From Leptospira sp. (GTDB lineage: Bacteria > Spirochaetota > Leptospiria > Leptospirales > Leptospiraceae): a stretch of DNA of 64,000 nucleotides. This document shows positions 38,235-48,361 of the stretch, piece by piece (the first letter of the stretch is position 1; every line of letters starts with the position of its first letter). A model generated the notes under the pieces. The model saw only the letters and a program-made list of their open reading frames with translations. It was not told the origin of the DNA and did not search any database. The DNA is taken from the NCBI GenBank assembly GCA_002786225.1, contig PEQN01000004.1, positions 21,915-85,914 of the forward strand. The letters are read 5' to 3'. Position numbers and translations under genes: made by a program.

Positions 38235-41200
38235 AACATACTATTATACTTGCAATCACTCTAATACTTCTAAATGCCAATTGTGCGAGTAGAGAATTCA
38301 AAGCCACCCAAGCCTCAGATACGCATAGCAATTTGAGCCCTGCTGAGAAATTGAAATACAAGCAAGCCGTACAAATTGTAAACCAAGGAAATAAAGAATT
38401 TCAGGTTGGGAAGTATAAGGATGCTTTAGCATTAGCGCAGAAATCTTTTGAAACTTTTCCTACCTCGGAAGGATATTATTTAGCAGGTCTTAGTAACCAA
38501 AAGCTTGGAAAGAATGAAGCAGCTGCAAGTGATCTTGAAGCTGGTCGAGCCATAGCACCCAAGAATGAACAAATCTTAATCACTCTAGCTCTAGTCAAAA
38601 CTACCCTAGGGGAAGAAGAAGATGCCTTGGATATTTATAAAGAGCTTGCTTCCTTTTATCCTGATGAGCCCGTTTATGTTTTTAAAAAAGGAGTCCAAGA
38701 GAAATCACTCACCAAATACAATGAGAGCTTAACCACTTTCCAAAGTATTAATCCAGATACTTTTCCTCAGAAGGCAGAACTCTACTCACAATTGGGTGAT
38801 GTTTCTATGAAATTAAAGAATTATCCTGATGCGGAGAAGTATTTTACCCTAGCGGAAAAGGAATCACCTAATTCTAGCTCTATGAAGTCAAACAAATCCA
38901 CTGTAAAGACTGCATCTTATCTTGAAAACGGCAATAAGGCAATGGCAGCTAAAGACTATGATACAGCGGTCAATGAGTACACCAAGGCTTCTGAAGTAGA
39001 TAGTAAGAATCCATCTCCCTTAGTATTTCTTGCCAATGCTTTTATCCTCAAGCCAGACTATCGCAAGGCTGAAGCAAATTTGAACAAGGCTTTAAAGTTG
39101 AATGAGGATTACCAACCAGCTTACGAGGCATATTCCGCCTTGTATTTTAAAGAAAAAAGGTACAAAGATTCCATAGATTGGGCTAAGAAGGGTTTGGGAT
39201 TTTTCCCAAAATCAGAAAGACTTTTCAATCGATTAGGTCTCGCACAATGGAAATTAGGTGACCTTAAATCAGCAGCTTTAAGTTTTCGAAGGGCTAGTGA
39301 AATCAATCCTAAGTTTGTAGAAAGTGATAAGAATCTTTCTTATCTATTGATGGAAGACAAAAGATTTTATGATTCTAAATTAGTGCTTCAATCCTTAAGT
39401 AAGAGAGATCCTGCAGCCACTCCAGAATACAATAAGATTATATTATTTTGTGAGCAATCTGAATTGATAGAAAAGGGTGATAAGTTATTAGCCTCTGGTA
39501 AGATAAATGATGCGAACAAGTTGTACTCTCAATCTTTGAAAATGAATGCCAATGAACCAGCTGTTCACAATGCTTTTGGTAGATCTTATTTTGTTTCAAG
39601 TCTTATTTCTAAATCGGAAGCTAGCTTTCAGAAAGCACTTTCCCTTGATTCTGAGAACATTCCTGCATTGATTGGTTTGATACGAATTTACTCTAGGCTA
39701 AGAGATTCTAAAAAAGAAAAGGCGGCACTCAGTCAACTGAACTCCTTAACAGAAGGTGATCCAACTGCTGGGATTTTAGTTGCACGATTGAAAGAAGATG
39801 ATGGAGATAGCAAGGCTGCTGAGGCTTCCTATCTTTCTCTCAAGAATCAGTATCCAGATAATTCTGCAATTTCTTACCGACTAGCTTCTCTTTATTATAA
39901 AATTGCAGTTGATAAAAACTCTGAAGAAAAATACGAGGAGGCAATTTCCTATCTTAAGAAAGCTAGTAAAGAAGATCCGAATTTTCCAGGAATTGCTTCT
40001 ACAGAAAAGGTAATCTTAGAAAACAAAAAATTCGATGAAATCCTACCACTCATTAAGAAAGCCAATTTAAATTATGACCAAAAGAATTATAAAGAAGCAT
40101 CCGAGCTTTATAATTCTGCCTACCAAAAGACAAACAAACCAACTCTTTTGGTGAAGGTAGCAGAATGTTATGTGGGAATGGGAGAAGAAGAGAAGGCATT
40201 GAATCTACTCGAAGCCTCTGCGAATAAAGAAAAGACAGGTTTCACTGATTTTCGTGAGGCAATTTATTCCTATTACTTTTCCAAGGGTGATACTGCCAAA
40301 GCTGAGAATGGCTTTCGCAATCTACTCATAGAAAATCCAACTTCCTTCTACAGCTATTATAAACTGGGATTGATAGAGATGTCCAGGAAGAGTTATGATA
40401 AGGCTATAGAGAATCTTGATAAGTCCTTGGTTCTCAATTATAATTTTCCTGCTGGCAATGTTGCCAAGGGTGTCGCCTATTACCGAAAAGGTGATAACAA
40501 AATAGCTAAGGAAGAATTCAACCGAGCTATGGACAAAGATCCTAGTTTGGATATAGCATCTTTTAATATTGGAGTTTTATTTTTTAACCAAGATATGGAT
40601 AAGGAAGCTAGAAAAGTTTTCCAAGAATTGACTCAGAAAAGTCCAGAGTTTTCGGAGAGCTTCCACCAACTTTCCTATTTAGATTTCAAAGAAGGAAGAA
40701 TTGATTCTGCTGAGAAAAATATTTTAAAAGCTTTAAAGATAGAGCGTACTCCAGCTTATTTGTATGCTTACTTAAAAATTTTGGAAGCTAAGAAAGACAA
40801 GAAAAATTGGCAGTTGGTTGCAAGGGAAATGAATGAAAAATTTCCATCTTCTAGCTTCACAAGCAAGATCCAAAATAATACATTCCAAAGTGAGCCGCTA
40901 TACTTCCAATCTCATGAGACCCTGGGAAAACTTGTATCCAAACCTTTGCTAGTTGGTGATGCAATGATTTCAAATTATGGAACATCCTTGGTTGCCACAG
41001 ATATAAGAACTAAGTCAAGAAAATGGCGAACAGAAAGCACACAGAAGTTTGATACCTTAATAACCGATCTAAGATTATTTGCAGCAAACTCTTCTTCCAT
41101 TGCTAAGTATGATATAGAGTCAGGACAAGAATTGGCAATTGTTAGAAGTCAATCAACAAAGACAGGGCAGCTTGTGTCTTTCTTTGCAACTGAAGGGAAT

Positions 41201-41812
41201 ATCGTTTATGCATCTCAGCTCGATAAGCAAACTTTTATTAAATTGTTTGATTCCGATTTGAAAATTTTGAAAGAAATTTCAATTCCTGGTAATTTCTTTA
41301 TTGATGTTTCCCCAGATGCACAGAGTTTTTTAATTTGGAATCATGAGGGTAAATTTAGCTTCCAAGAGGGAAGCATAACTGAGTTTCTTAATTCTAAACT
41401 TGAATTCTCAAATACAAAAGATCTTTCCTCTACCAAACTCAGCGATGTCGTTTGGATCAATGCTGAGCCCTATCTACTCTCTAAAGAAGGCTATGTAGAA
41501 GATGGTGCTTTCAAAAAATGGAATCTCCCTATAGATTCATACCAAGTAGAATCTGGAATTGTATTATTAATATCTAAGGATAGATACTATGAATGGAAAG
41601 GTGGCAAACCAAAAGAATTACCATTTGCCCAAGGCATGATTTCCATACTTCCTGTTGAAAAAGGATATATATCCTGGGATCGGTTCAACAAGGTTAGGTT
41701 TCATAATTCTTCCGGAGCCATACTTGCCGAAACCAAGGCTCCTTCTGACTGGAATAATTCGAATTCTGATTTAGCTACTCTTTATAGCCAAGGCTTAGAT
41801 CTTTCTAAATAG
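38231..41812 (+). CDS. Large TPR lipoprotein with C-terminal propeller-like domain
   Basis: A 1193-aa lipoprotein (lipobox NANC, Cys18). About residues 40-870 are more than 15 tetratricopeptide repeats such as GNKEFQVGKYKDALALAQKS and GNKAMAAKDYDTAVNEYTKA. The last about 290 residues lack TPRs and resemble PQQ/WD-type blades (VATDIRTKSRKWRTESTQK, AKYDIESGQELAIVRS). It is a scaffold of unknown partners, probably working with the FecR and PEGA lipoproteins encoded just upstream. The 3' end overlaps convergent trmB by 31 nt. Confidence 0.87.
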   Translation: MKHTIILAITLILLNANCASREFKATQASDTHSNLSPAEKLKYKQAVQIVNQGNKEFQVGKYKDALALAQKSFETFPTSEGYYLAGLSNQKLGKNEAAASDLEAGRAIAPKNEQILITLALVKTTLGEEEDALDIYKELASFYPDEPVYVFKKGVQEKSLTKYNESLTTFQSINPDTFPQKAELYSQLGDVSMKLKNYPDAEKYFTLAEKESPNSSSMKSNKSTVKTASYLENGNKAMAAKDYDTAVNEYTKASEVDSKNPSPLVFLANAFILKPDYRKAEANLNKALKLNEDYQPAYEAYSALYFKEKRYKDSIDWAKKGLGFFPKSERLFNRLGLAQWKLGDLKSAALSFRRASEINPKFVESDKNLSYLLMEDKRFYDSKLVLQSLSKRDPAATPEYNKIILFCEQSELIEKGDKLLASGKINDANKLYSQSLKMNANEPAVHNAFGRSYFVSSLISKSEASFQKALSLDSENIPALIGLIRIYSRLRDSKKEKAALSQLNSLTEGDPTAGILVARLKEDDGDSKAAEASYLSLKNQYPDNSAISYRLASLYYKIAVDKNSEEKYEEAISYLKKASKEDPNFPGIASTEKVILENKKFDEILPLIKKANLNYDQKNYKEASELYNSAYQKTNKPTLLVKVAECYVGMGEEEKALNLLEASANKEKTGFTDFREAIYSYYFSKGDTAKAENGFRNLLIENPTSFYSYYKLGLIEMSRKSYDKAIENLDKSLVLNYNFPAGNVAKGVAYYRKGDNKIAKEEFNRAMDKDPSLDIASFNIGVLFFNQDMDKEARKVFQELTQKSPEFSESFHQLSYLDFKEGRIDSAEKNILKALKIERTPAYLYAYLKILEAKKDKKNWQLVAREMNEKFPSSSFTSKIQNNTFQSEPLYFQSHETLGKLVSKPLLVGDAMISNYGTSLVATDIRTKSRKWRTESTQKFDTLITDLRLFAANSSSIAKYDIESGQELAIVRSQSTKTGQLVSFFATEGNIVYASQLDKQTFIKLFDSDLKILKEISIPGNFFIDVSPDAQSFLIWNHEGKFSFQEGSITEFLNSKLEFSNTKDLSSTKLSDVVWINAEPYLLSKEGYVEDGAFKKWNLPIDSYQVESGIVLLISKDRYYEWKGGKPKELPFAQGMISILPVEKGYISWDRFNKVRFHNSSGAILAETKAPSDWNNSNSDLATLYSQGLDLSK

Positions 41813-42441
41813 AAAATTCTTTTGCCCTCATCCATCTTTTCCTGCTCAAAGGAGGAGATGGGTAGGGCAGGCCTTTCAAAGCAGTACTCTTGGGAAGTGT
41901 ATTCAAATCGATTGAATTTTCTCAGATGCCGAATAGTCCACCTTGCATAACCGAAGTGGTCTGTTGCAAATAGGAATTTCCCACCAGGTTTTAGTATATT
42001 GTATATCGATTTAAGAAAATTCTGGTCGATTGATCGATTTTTATGATGTTTCTTCTTGGGCCAGGGATCGGGAAAATTGAGAAAGATGGTATCAAAAGAA
42101 TTTTCAGGAAAAATATCAGTTAGAAACCATTGGAAATTAATTGCCGAAAAGAAAATATTTTGCAAATTCTTTTGTTCTGCTAGTTCAAATCCTCTTCTCA
42201 AACGATTCCATTTCCTTTCCATGGCTATAAATCCTGTATTTACATTTTCTTCTGCTAATTGAAGGATTACCTCACACCATCCCGAACCTAATTCTAGAAA
42301 ATGCTGTTCTATGTTACCTGGAAAATAATGATGGAGAGGAATAGGACTGGGTTTCTTATCTGGTCTAATAATCAGTGATGAGTTAGAATGCGTTTTACTT
42401 ACTAAGCTCCAAAGTTTTTGCCTAAGTTCTGCATTCAACAT
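41782..42441 (-). CDS. trmB: tRNA (guanine-N7-)-methyltransferase
   Basis: SAM-dependent enzyme making m7G46 in tRNA, 219 aa. SAM motif FLELGSGWCEVILQLA (about 45-60), GFIAMERKWNRLRRG, and the TrmB signature FPDPWPKKKHHKNRS (about 128-142) followed by TDHFGYARWTI. Length is typical. It is convergent with the TPR gene (31-nt overlap) and divergent from the metallo-hydrolase gene. Confidence 0.95.
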   Translation of the reverse strand: MLNAELRQKLWSLVSKTHSNSSLIIRPDKKPSPIPLHHYFPGNIEQHFLELGSGWCEVILQLAEENVNTGFIAMERKWNRLRRGFELAEQKNLQNIFFSAINFQWFLTDIFPENSFDTIFLNFPDPWPKKKHHKNRSIDQNFLKSIYNILKPGGKFLFATDHFGYARWTIRHLRKFNRFEYTSQEYCFERPALPISSFEQEKMDEGKRIFYLERSKPWL

Positions 42442-42494
42442 CCCGATAATCTACCATAGGATTAAAACAAAGGATTTAAGCAGTTCATTTATCA

Positions 42495-43439
42495 ATGGAA
42501 ATAAATTTTTACGGAGTTCGTGGTTCTTGTCCCACACCAATTACAGCCAGGGAATACAAGGCTAAAGTTATGCATATCCTTGAGCATGCCTCCCAAACTT
42601 GGAAGGGAAAGAATGGTGAAATCTCCCATGAAGAACTGTATAATTCACTTGCTCCCACTTTACAAAGAAATATTGGAGGCAATACAACCTGCCTTGATTT
42701 TATAAGTAGCAAGGGGAATCATTTTGTTTTTGATATGGGAACAGGAATCCGAGAGTTAGGCAATTCTTTAGCTGCCAAAGCATTTACGGAAGGTCTAGAC
42801 TTAAATATTTTTATGACTCATACTCATTGGGATCATATCCAAGGTTGGCCATTCTTCAAGCCAGCATATTCCCCCAAGGTAAATATCAACTTTTATTCCT
42901 GTATTAAAAATCTCCAAGAAAGATTAGAGCGCCAACAATGGGATGAAAATTTTCCTATCACTTTATCTGCAATGGCATCTAAGAAAAACTTTCATTGTCT
43001 AGAGGAATACGAGCCTATTCAAATAAAAGAATATACTTTAACTCCATTTCCTCTTATGCATCCTGGTTCTTGTACTGGTTACCAAATCTCAAATGGAGAT
43101 AAATCTGTCTTATTCTGTACGGATGTAGAATTACGTGAAAATCAATTAGAAACCATCCAAAAGTGGAACAAGGATTTAACGAATTGTGAGATACTAATTA
43201 TTGATGCTCAGTATAGCTCAGAAGAATCTGAGAAGAAGATAGGCTGGGGCCATACTTCTGTTAGTATGGCAGTTAGAGCGGCTGAGATCCTAGGAGTGAA
43301 GAAAGTTGTGCTTACACATTTTGAACCAGATCACACGGATGAAGTCGCAATGCAAATTATCGAGGATGAGATCAAAGGCAATGCACACAAGGTTGAAATC
43401 ATTATAGCATACGAAGGTCTTAAACTATCTGTTAATTAG
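42495..43439 (+). CDS. Metallo-beta-lactamase-fold hydrolase
   Basis: A 314-aa cytoplasmic metallo-hydrolase. It begins INFYGVRGSCPTP, as in the PhnP/RNase Z-like subgroup. Metal ligands: THTHWDH (His109, His111, Asp113, His114), a His in PLMHPGSC, Asp in FCTDVE and His in LTHFEPDHTDE. The substrate (phosphodiester or other) is unknown. It starts 53 nt from the divergent trmB and overlaps the convergent next gene by 15 nt. Confidence 0.88.
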   Translation: MEINFYGVRGSCPTPITAREYKAKVMHILEHASQTWKGKNGEISHEELYNSLAPTLQRNIGGNTTCLDFISSKGNHFVFDMGTGIRELGNSLAAKAFTEGLDLNIFMTHTHWDHIQGWPFFKPAYSPKVNINFYSCIKNLQERLERQQWDENFPITLSAMASKKNFHCLEEYEPIQIKEYTLTPFPLMHPGSCTGYQISNGDKSVLFCTDVELRENQLETIQKWNKDLTNCEILIIDAQYSSEESEKKIGWGHTSVSMAVRAAEILGVKKVVLTHFEPDHTDEVAMQIIEDEIKGNAHKVEIIIAYEGLKLSVN

Positions 43440-44483
43440 GTAATATGAATGAGTCCCATTATTGAACTTCAGATTTTCTTCGGAGTCTGGATTAAGATTA
43501 CAATTCCATTCGACTTTAGTTTCTTTGTGAATTTGGTAAGGTCTTGCAAAAAACATTCTAACAAAAAGTCGCAGAACAACACTTATATTAGAAAGAACAT
43601 TGATCTCACCCAAATTTTTTGAATCTTGGATAAGAACCTTGCACTGTTCGTTTTCTTCCAGTTGTAATTCTTGTTCTACTGGTATTTCATAGCCTGAAAA
43701 TGCATTGGGTAACCACTTGGTAACTTGAATCTGCTTAACATTTCCTGAATAAATAATTTCATTCTTCTCATTGAGAATAGCATATCGTTTAAAGAATTTT
43801 TTTGGAAAATCGTCTGTGGCCGTAAATCCTCCATAAAAAAACTTCCAACCATTTTTAGAATAAGCTCTTAAAATTTCCCAACTCTTGCTATATTTATAAA
43901 CTTCAACATTTGTATTCAAATGTTCAAGGCTTCCTTGTCCATTCAAAGGAATAATTAGCTCATTGAATTTCAACTCTCCCACTGCCTTAGCTCTCGCAAA
44001 TCCAATATCCGCTCTAAGAAATCCAGGATGTGGATCTAAGGAATAATCGCCTTTCGATAAAGCTAAAATAGGAAACCTTGAGACTTGAAAATTCAAATCT
44101 AGGCTAATATTTTCTAAGCGAATTTCTATAGTGATGGTATTGTCTTTCTTGTAGAAACGATTTAGTCCAGATCTTTGTCCAAAGCTCCCTGGTAGTGCCT
44201 CTAAATCATGGCTTGCTAATTCTTGGGTTGAATAAAAAGTCCCTGTCTTCTTAGATTGAATGTATAAACTAACACCATTATTGAGAGATCCTGGTCCAAG
44301 GTTGCTAATTAAAAATGTAACAAAAATTATAGTATCTTTATCTCGGTAAGAATAATTCCAGCCTTGGAAATATCCTTCTTCTGTCTTAGGATCATAATGG
44401 ATTTTCCCGCGAATGGAATCGCCATTTATGCTAAGACTTAAAAATAGGAAAGCTAACAGAATCCAGAACCGCATGCTAGTCAA
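43425..44483 (-). CDS. Secreted protein, possibly lipocalin/AttH-like
   Basis: A 352-aa exported protein with an N-terminal signal sequence (FWILLAFLFLSLSINGDS). The mature part is beta-rich: EEGYFQGWNYSYRDKDTII near the start, GELKFNELIIPLNGQGSLEHL in the middle and IYSGNVKQIQVTKWLP late. The overall layout recalls the two-lobed lipocalin of AttH/CrtC-like proteins, but I cannot see their diagnostic motif clearly. There is no lipobox. The function is unknown. Confidence 0.75.
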   Translation of the reverse strand: MTSMRFWILLAFLFLSLSINGDSIRGKIHYDPKTEEGYFQGWNYSYRDKDTIIFVTFLISNLGPGSLNNGVSLYIQSKKTGTFYSTQELASHDLEALPGSFGQRSGLNRFYKKDNTITIEIRLENISLDLNFQVSRFPILALSKGDYSLDPHPGFLRADIGFARAKAVGELKFNELIIPLNGQGSLEHLNTNVEVYKYSKSWEILRAYSKNGWKFFYGGFTATDDFPKKFFKRYAILNEKNEIIYSGNVKQIQVTKWLPNAFSGYEIPVEQELQLEENEQCKVLIQDSKNLGEINVLSNISVVLRLFVRMFFARPYQIHKETKVEWNCNLNPDSEENLKFNNGTHSYYLINR

Positions 44484-44519
44484 TTAGTGAACTTTTATCA
44501 ACTAAGAGCAAGAAGATTT

Positions 44520-44918
44520 TTATTTTGGTAAATCCTTTCTATTTGAATCTTTGGTGCTTTCTTGGAATAAATCTCCCACTCCAATTATGGAGAATAAAGG
44601 ATGTTCTGTAATTCCTTGTTTCTCTAATTGTTCTTTTTCTTCTGAAATTCCATCGATATGGATCCAAGTTTCCTTTTCCATGGATTGCTTGGCAGCATGG
44701 ATTTCAGCATGGATGAGATATTCATAGTTACCGAATTTCTTGATAAAGATTTTGAAGTTGTTTTCTGATTCTTCAGTTAATCTCTTTCGAAAAAAATGTG
44801 ACTGACCTAATTGGGCACTAGATTCTCTATTTTCGTAGTATCGATTCAATACTCTCAGAATATGCTGAAAATCTGATTTTCTTTCTACTAATTCTTTCCA
44901 CTTTTCTTCTTTAGTCAT
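44520..44918 (-). CDS. Hypothetical protein, 132 aa
   Basis: A soluble, charged, mainly helical protein with no recognisable family. It has a basic N terminus (MTKEEKWKELVERKSDFQHI), a central YEYLIHAEIHAAKQSMEKET and an acidic, Ser-rich tail. A ribosome site (GAGGAG) precedes the start. It lies 36 nt upstream of the secreted protein gene on the same strand and may be cotranscribed with it. Confidence 0.65.
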   Translation of the reverse strand: MTKEEKWKELVERKSDFQHILRVLNRYYENRESSAQLGQSHFFRKRLTEESENNFKIFIKKFGNYEYLIHAEIHAAKQSMEKETWIHIDGISEEKEQLEKQGITEHPLFSIIGVGDLFQESTKDSNRKDLPK

Positions 44919-45028
44919 ACAATCTCCTCAATGTGTATAGCTTTCTTATAAATCTGCAACCAAGCAGAAAATTTTAAATCTTTTCCTTCTTGAAAAAAGA
45001 ACGACCAATCAGAAATTGAAAATAAGGT

Positions 45029-45604
45029 ATGAAATCTAGTACATTAGAACTTTTCTGGGTAGAGAAAATCAAACTGACCCAGAATACAATCAATCTGACT
45101 CGGAATTTAAATGATGAGCAACTAGACTTCCCTAATGATGTGGCAAGATTGAGCATTAGAAAGGCTTTGCAAAAGATGCAAATCAATGACCAAAAATTTG
45201 CAACCTACCTACCTTTCGCTATTCGTTTTGGAAATCTCTTTCCCTTGCCTAAGGTATCTCAAGTCGAAATTGAACAAGAGTTAACGATGATTCGAGATCT
45301 TTTCCAAGCACCTGCCTTGCCTCCTAAGCTATCTGATATTATTGTTCGATCTGCTGATGAAATAGAATTTAGTGAGTGCAATCCTTCCTTAGAGAATATT
45401 TTTAAACCATGGAAGCAAGCCATAGGCCACCAAGAAAGTCATGTAGAAAAAATCTCTGAAGAGGATTCATATAAGTATAGATATTTTTCTTGGAAAGGAA
45501 TCTATATCATTCCTGCTGCTATCAACATGGTTGCTATGGAAAATCACTTCTTATTGAAGGATGGGATTTTAAAGTTTTTAAAAGATCCCAATTTTCCAAA
45601 ATAA
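45029..45604 (+). CDS. Hypothetical protein, 191 aa
   Basis: A soluble, mostly helical protein with no signal peptide. Notable stretches are TINLTRNLNDEQLDFPNDVA, a Pro-rich middle (LFQAPALPPKLSDII) and WKQAIGHQESHVEKISEED. The helical pattern with spaced His could suggest a DinB-like bundle, but I cannot confirm it. It is divergent from the 132-aa gene across 110 nt. Confidence 0.65.
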   Translation: MKSSTLELFWVEKIKLTQNTINLTRNLNDEQLDFPNDVARLSIRKALQKMQINDQKFATYLPFAIRFGNLFPLPKVSQVEIEQELTMIRDLFQAPALPPKLSDIIVRSADEIEFSECNPSLENIFKPWKQAIGHQESHVEKISEEDSYKYRYFSWKGIYIIPAAINMVAMENHFLLKDGILKFLKDPNFPK

Positions 45605-45685
45605 ATTATTTCATTGAATGTAATTTCCATAGGAACAATCCAAAAAGTTATAACCCCCATTTTAATTCTACAAAGAGAATCAAGA

Positions 45686-46678
45686 TTAGAAAGTATCTTT
45701 TTGTTGAATATTTCTATTCCAATTTTTATAACCTATTCTTAGAATAGCAGAATCTTTAAAGACATGCTCAAAGTCCTGTTCATCTAGTTCATGAAAGATT
45801 TCGGATGATTCTGAGAAAAATTTTATTGGCTTAAATTCTTCTATCTTAGAATGAATATTTTTTTTTCTAGCGACAGTTTTATTCCATGGGCATACATCTT
45901 GGCAGATATCACAGCCATAGACCCAACCATGATTTTTGGTAGCTTCATCAAAGCTTGGATCTTTTAATTCTATTGTATTATGCGAGATGCATAAATTAGA
46001 GTCTAATTCGTAGGCATTTACAATTGCATTGGTTGGGCAAGCATCTATACATGCCGTGCAAGTTCCACATCTATCTTTAGAAGGCATCTTAAAAGCAATC
46101 TTCTCTGTATCTATTAGGTGGAGAACCTTCTCTGATAAAATAACTGTTAGAAAGAAATACGAACCGTAATTTGAATTTATAAGTATAGTATGCTTTCCTA
46201 TCCAACCTAAGCCCGCATCTCTTGCCAAAATTTTTTCTGGAATAGGCAGTGAATCAACGGCTTGTCTGAATTTATAATTCGGAAACTGAGATCTTAAGAA
46301 TTCAAGTATGGGTTTAGCTTTATCCTTTAAGACTTGGTGGTAGTCTTGGCCCCAGGCATATTTAGAAATTGAATCTAATATCACTTCGCAAGATTTTACT
46401 GATTCCTCGCTTGGTTTATACACCATTCCAAGAACTATACAACTTGCAATTGGGAAGCCTAAGTTCTCGAACCTAAGACGAATATTTTGTCTTTCTGGAA
46501 ACCATTTCATGGAACCATAATAATTATTATCAATAAAGGACTGAATATTGGTTTGGTCTTTTTCGGAAATTCTTGCCTCTGTAAATCCAATCATTTCAAA
46601 ACCAGCTTCTATTGCAATAGAGTGCAAAGAGTTCTGGATTTCTGAAACACTTTCAAATTTTATAATATTATTGTTCAT
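45686..46678 (-). CDS. queG: Epoxyqueuosine reductase
   Basis: Cobalamin-dependent enzyme for the last step of queuosine tRNA modification, 330 aa. Two 4Fe-4S motifs: CGTCTACIDACPTNAI and CDICQDVCPWN (about 200-270). The family N terminus (AGFEMIGFTEARISEKDQ), the MKWFPERQNIRL segment and GLGWIGKHTILINSNYGSYF are present. Length is slightly short of some homologues, which add a HEAT tail. It begins 23 nt after the FapA-like gene's stop on the same strand. Confidence 0.93.
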   Translation of the reverse strand: MNNNIIKFESVSEIQNSLHSIAIEAGFEMIGFTEARISEKDQTNIQSFIDNNYYGSMKWFPERQNIRLRFENLGFPIASCIVLGMVYKPSEESVKSCEVILDSISKYAWGQDYHQVLKDKAKPILEFLRSQFPNYKFRQAVDSLPIPEKILARDAGLGWIGKHTILINSNYGSYFFLTVILSEKVLHLIDTEKIAFKMPSKDRCGTCTACIDACPTNAIVNAYELDSNLCISHNTIELKDPSFDEATKNHGWVYGCDICQDVCPWNKTVARKKNIHSKIEEFKPIKFFSESSEIFHELDEQDFEHVFKDSAILRIGYKNWNRNIQQKDTF

Positions 46679-46701
46679 ACTTGAACAAAGTTACTTCTAT
46701 T

Positions 46702-48234
46702 TTAATTTGCCTTCCAGGCTACCATAGTAGCCTTGTCTTGGCTTGGATAAAAGTTCAACATAAAGGAAGATTGGTATTTGTTAATCTTTTCAATTTGCCT
46801 TCGATATTTTATAATTACACCTGGATAAGCTCCATGTCTTACTACCACCTTTACTGGTTCAGAATTGAATCTTTCAGATTTAAGTTGGTCTAATTTCAAT
46901 GCAAAAATATCAACGGCTTTCTTTTTCTTTGCATAACTCTCAAAGTAATTTTTAAATTCTACTTTCTTCGCTTCATCCAGCTTACCGCGAGATCTTTGGA
47001 TTACTTCTTTAATCTTTAATAATTTTGGTTCAATTTCTGCAAGTTCCGTATTAAATGTTTTCAATTTCTCAGAACCAATTGAATATAAAGAATCATTTAG
47101 AAAATGAAAACCAACTTCTAAAGTTGTATCCAATTGAGCCGACGAACCTAAGTTAGATACAGAGACAGCCTGGAAGCAAATTATTTCCGATGTAATTATG
47201 GAACCTGAATCAGAAGAGACGAATATAGTTCCTAAACAATTGATTTTAGAGTTTAAAATATAATTTTCAATAATTAAATCACCATGAACCTCTACATTGG
47301 AATTTTCAATATATTTTGCATGAAGATCACCCTTAACCATGATCTTTCCTCTCGCTTTGTCCTTGCCTTTGATTCCACCTTTGATCTCAAGATTTTCGGC
47401 TACTTGTACATCATTGCTTTCTACATTTCCCGCAACAAATAAACTAGATTTACAATTAACAACCGCACCTTCCACTATATTCCCTTTAACGCGGATTGTA
47501 CCTTCAAAATTGATATTCCCAGTTTCAATACCAACATCTGAATCAATATTTAACTCTGGCGAAACAGTTACGGAATTATCCGTAGTAAAAATAACACCAT
47601 TACAAGTAGCATAATAGACATTTACTATTTTTTGGGGATCTTCATTATATCTCTCTTCTGAGCTGGATACATTTTTTCCAACTATTAATTTTGGTTTCTT
47701 GGTTGGTTTCGGATGTATCACTTCTCCATAGACGTTGATCCCATCCGTACCATTTGTACCTTCGAATACTATAGCAACTTTATCTGATTTATTAACATGA
47801 ATATATCGTTCTATATTCCTAAAATCAGCTGTTCCATCTTCCTTGATGGTAACTCTCTTGGCTCTTGGAAATAAAAATTTGATCCAACCATCTTCACCTT
47901 CGATGGCAGGAGTACCCTTGGCTATTTCAAAGCTAAGTATTTGCTTTAGATTATCATTTTTCTTGATGATTTCATTAATTTGGGCAAGCATTCCATTCAA
48001 TTTATCTTCTAAAACTTGCTTGGTAGAAATATTAAATCTTTCAAAAGTATAATAAAAATCGGAGATGCTTACTTCTCTAGAAGTGAGTAGATTCGGTTTA
48101 ACTTGTAAAGTAACGCTTAATCCGCTTGGATCAATTTTTAATTCTAGACCCCTATCAATATCAAAAACTTTCTGCATCGAAAAATTCGGCTCAGGTGAGG
48201 AATTTTGATTTATATCCTTTTTATTTTCTTCCAT
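46702..48234 (-). CDS. FapA-like (DUF342) protein
   Basis: A 510-aa cytoplasmic protein. It has the DUF342 layout: an N-terminal alpha/beta domain with a GTPAIEGEDGWIKFLF segment (family GxxPxxGxDG-like), a central right-handed beta helix (about 230-350, VGIETGNINFEGTIRVKGNI and GDLHAKYIENSNVEVHGDL) and a C-terminal coiled coil (about 385-460). DUF342/FapA proteins are implicated in polymer or localisation functions. It lies downstream of the CheX-like and GGDEF-like genes on the same strand, separated by 127 nt. Confidence 0.85.
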   Translation of the reverse strand: MEENKKDINQNSSPEPNFSMQKVFDIDRGLELKIDPSGLSVTLQVKPNLLTSREVSISDFYYTFERFNISTKQVLEDKLNGMLAQINEIIKKNDNLKQILSFEIAKGTPAIEGEDGWIKFLFPRAKRVTIKEDGTADFRNIERYIHVNKSDKVAIVFEGTNGTDGINVYGEVIHPKPTKKPKLIVGKNVSSSEERYNEDPQKIVNVYYATCNGVIFTTDNSVTVSPELNIDSDVGIETGNINFEGTIRVKGNIVEGAVVNCKSSLFVAGNVESNDVQVAENLEIKGGIKGKDKARGKIMVKGDLHAKYIENSNVEVHGDLIIENYILNSKINCLGTIFVSSDSGSIITSEIICFQAVSVSNLGSSAQLDTTLEVGFHFLNDSLYSIGSEKLKTFNTELAEIEPKLLKIKEVIQRSRGKLDEAKKVEFKNYFESYAKKKKAVDIFALKLDQLKSERFNSEPVKVVVRHGAYPGVIIKYRRQIEKINKYQSSFMLNFYPSQDKATMVAWKAN

Positions 48235-48361
48235 ATAATAGATACAATTTCTGATAGGTCAAAATTCAAGAAAAGCCATTTTAATCTAAATCGATAAAAA
48301 TTGAAATTTTAAATTAAATACTAATAGAATATTACAGTAGTAAGCTATTTAGTCAATAATT

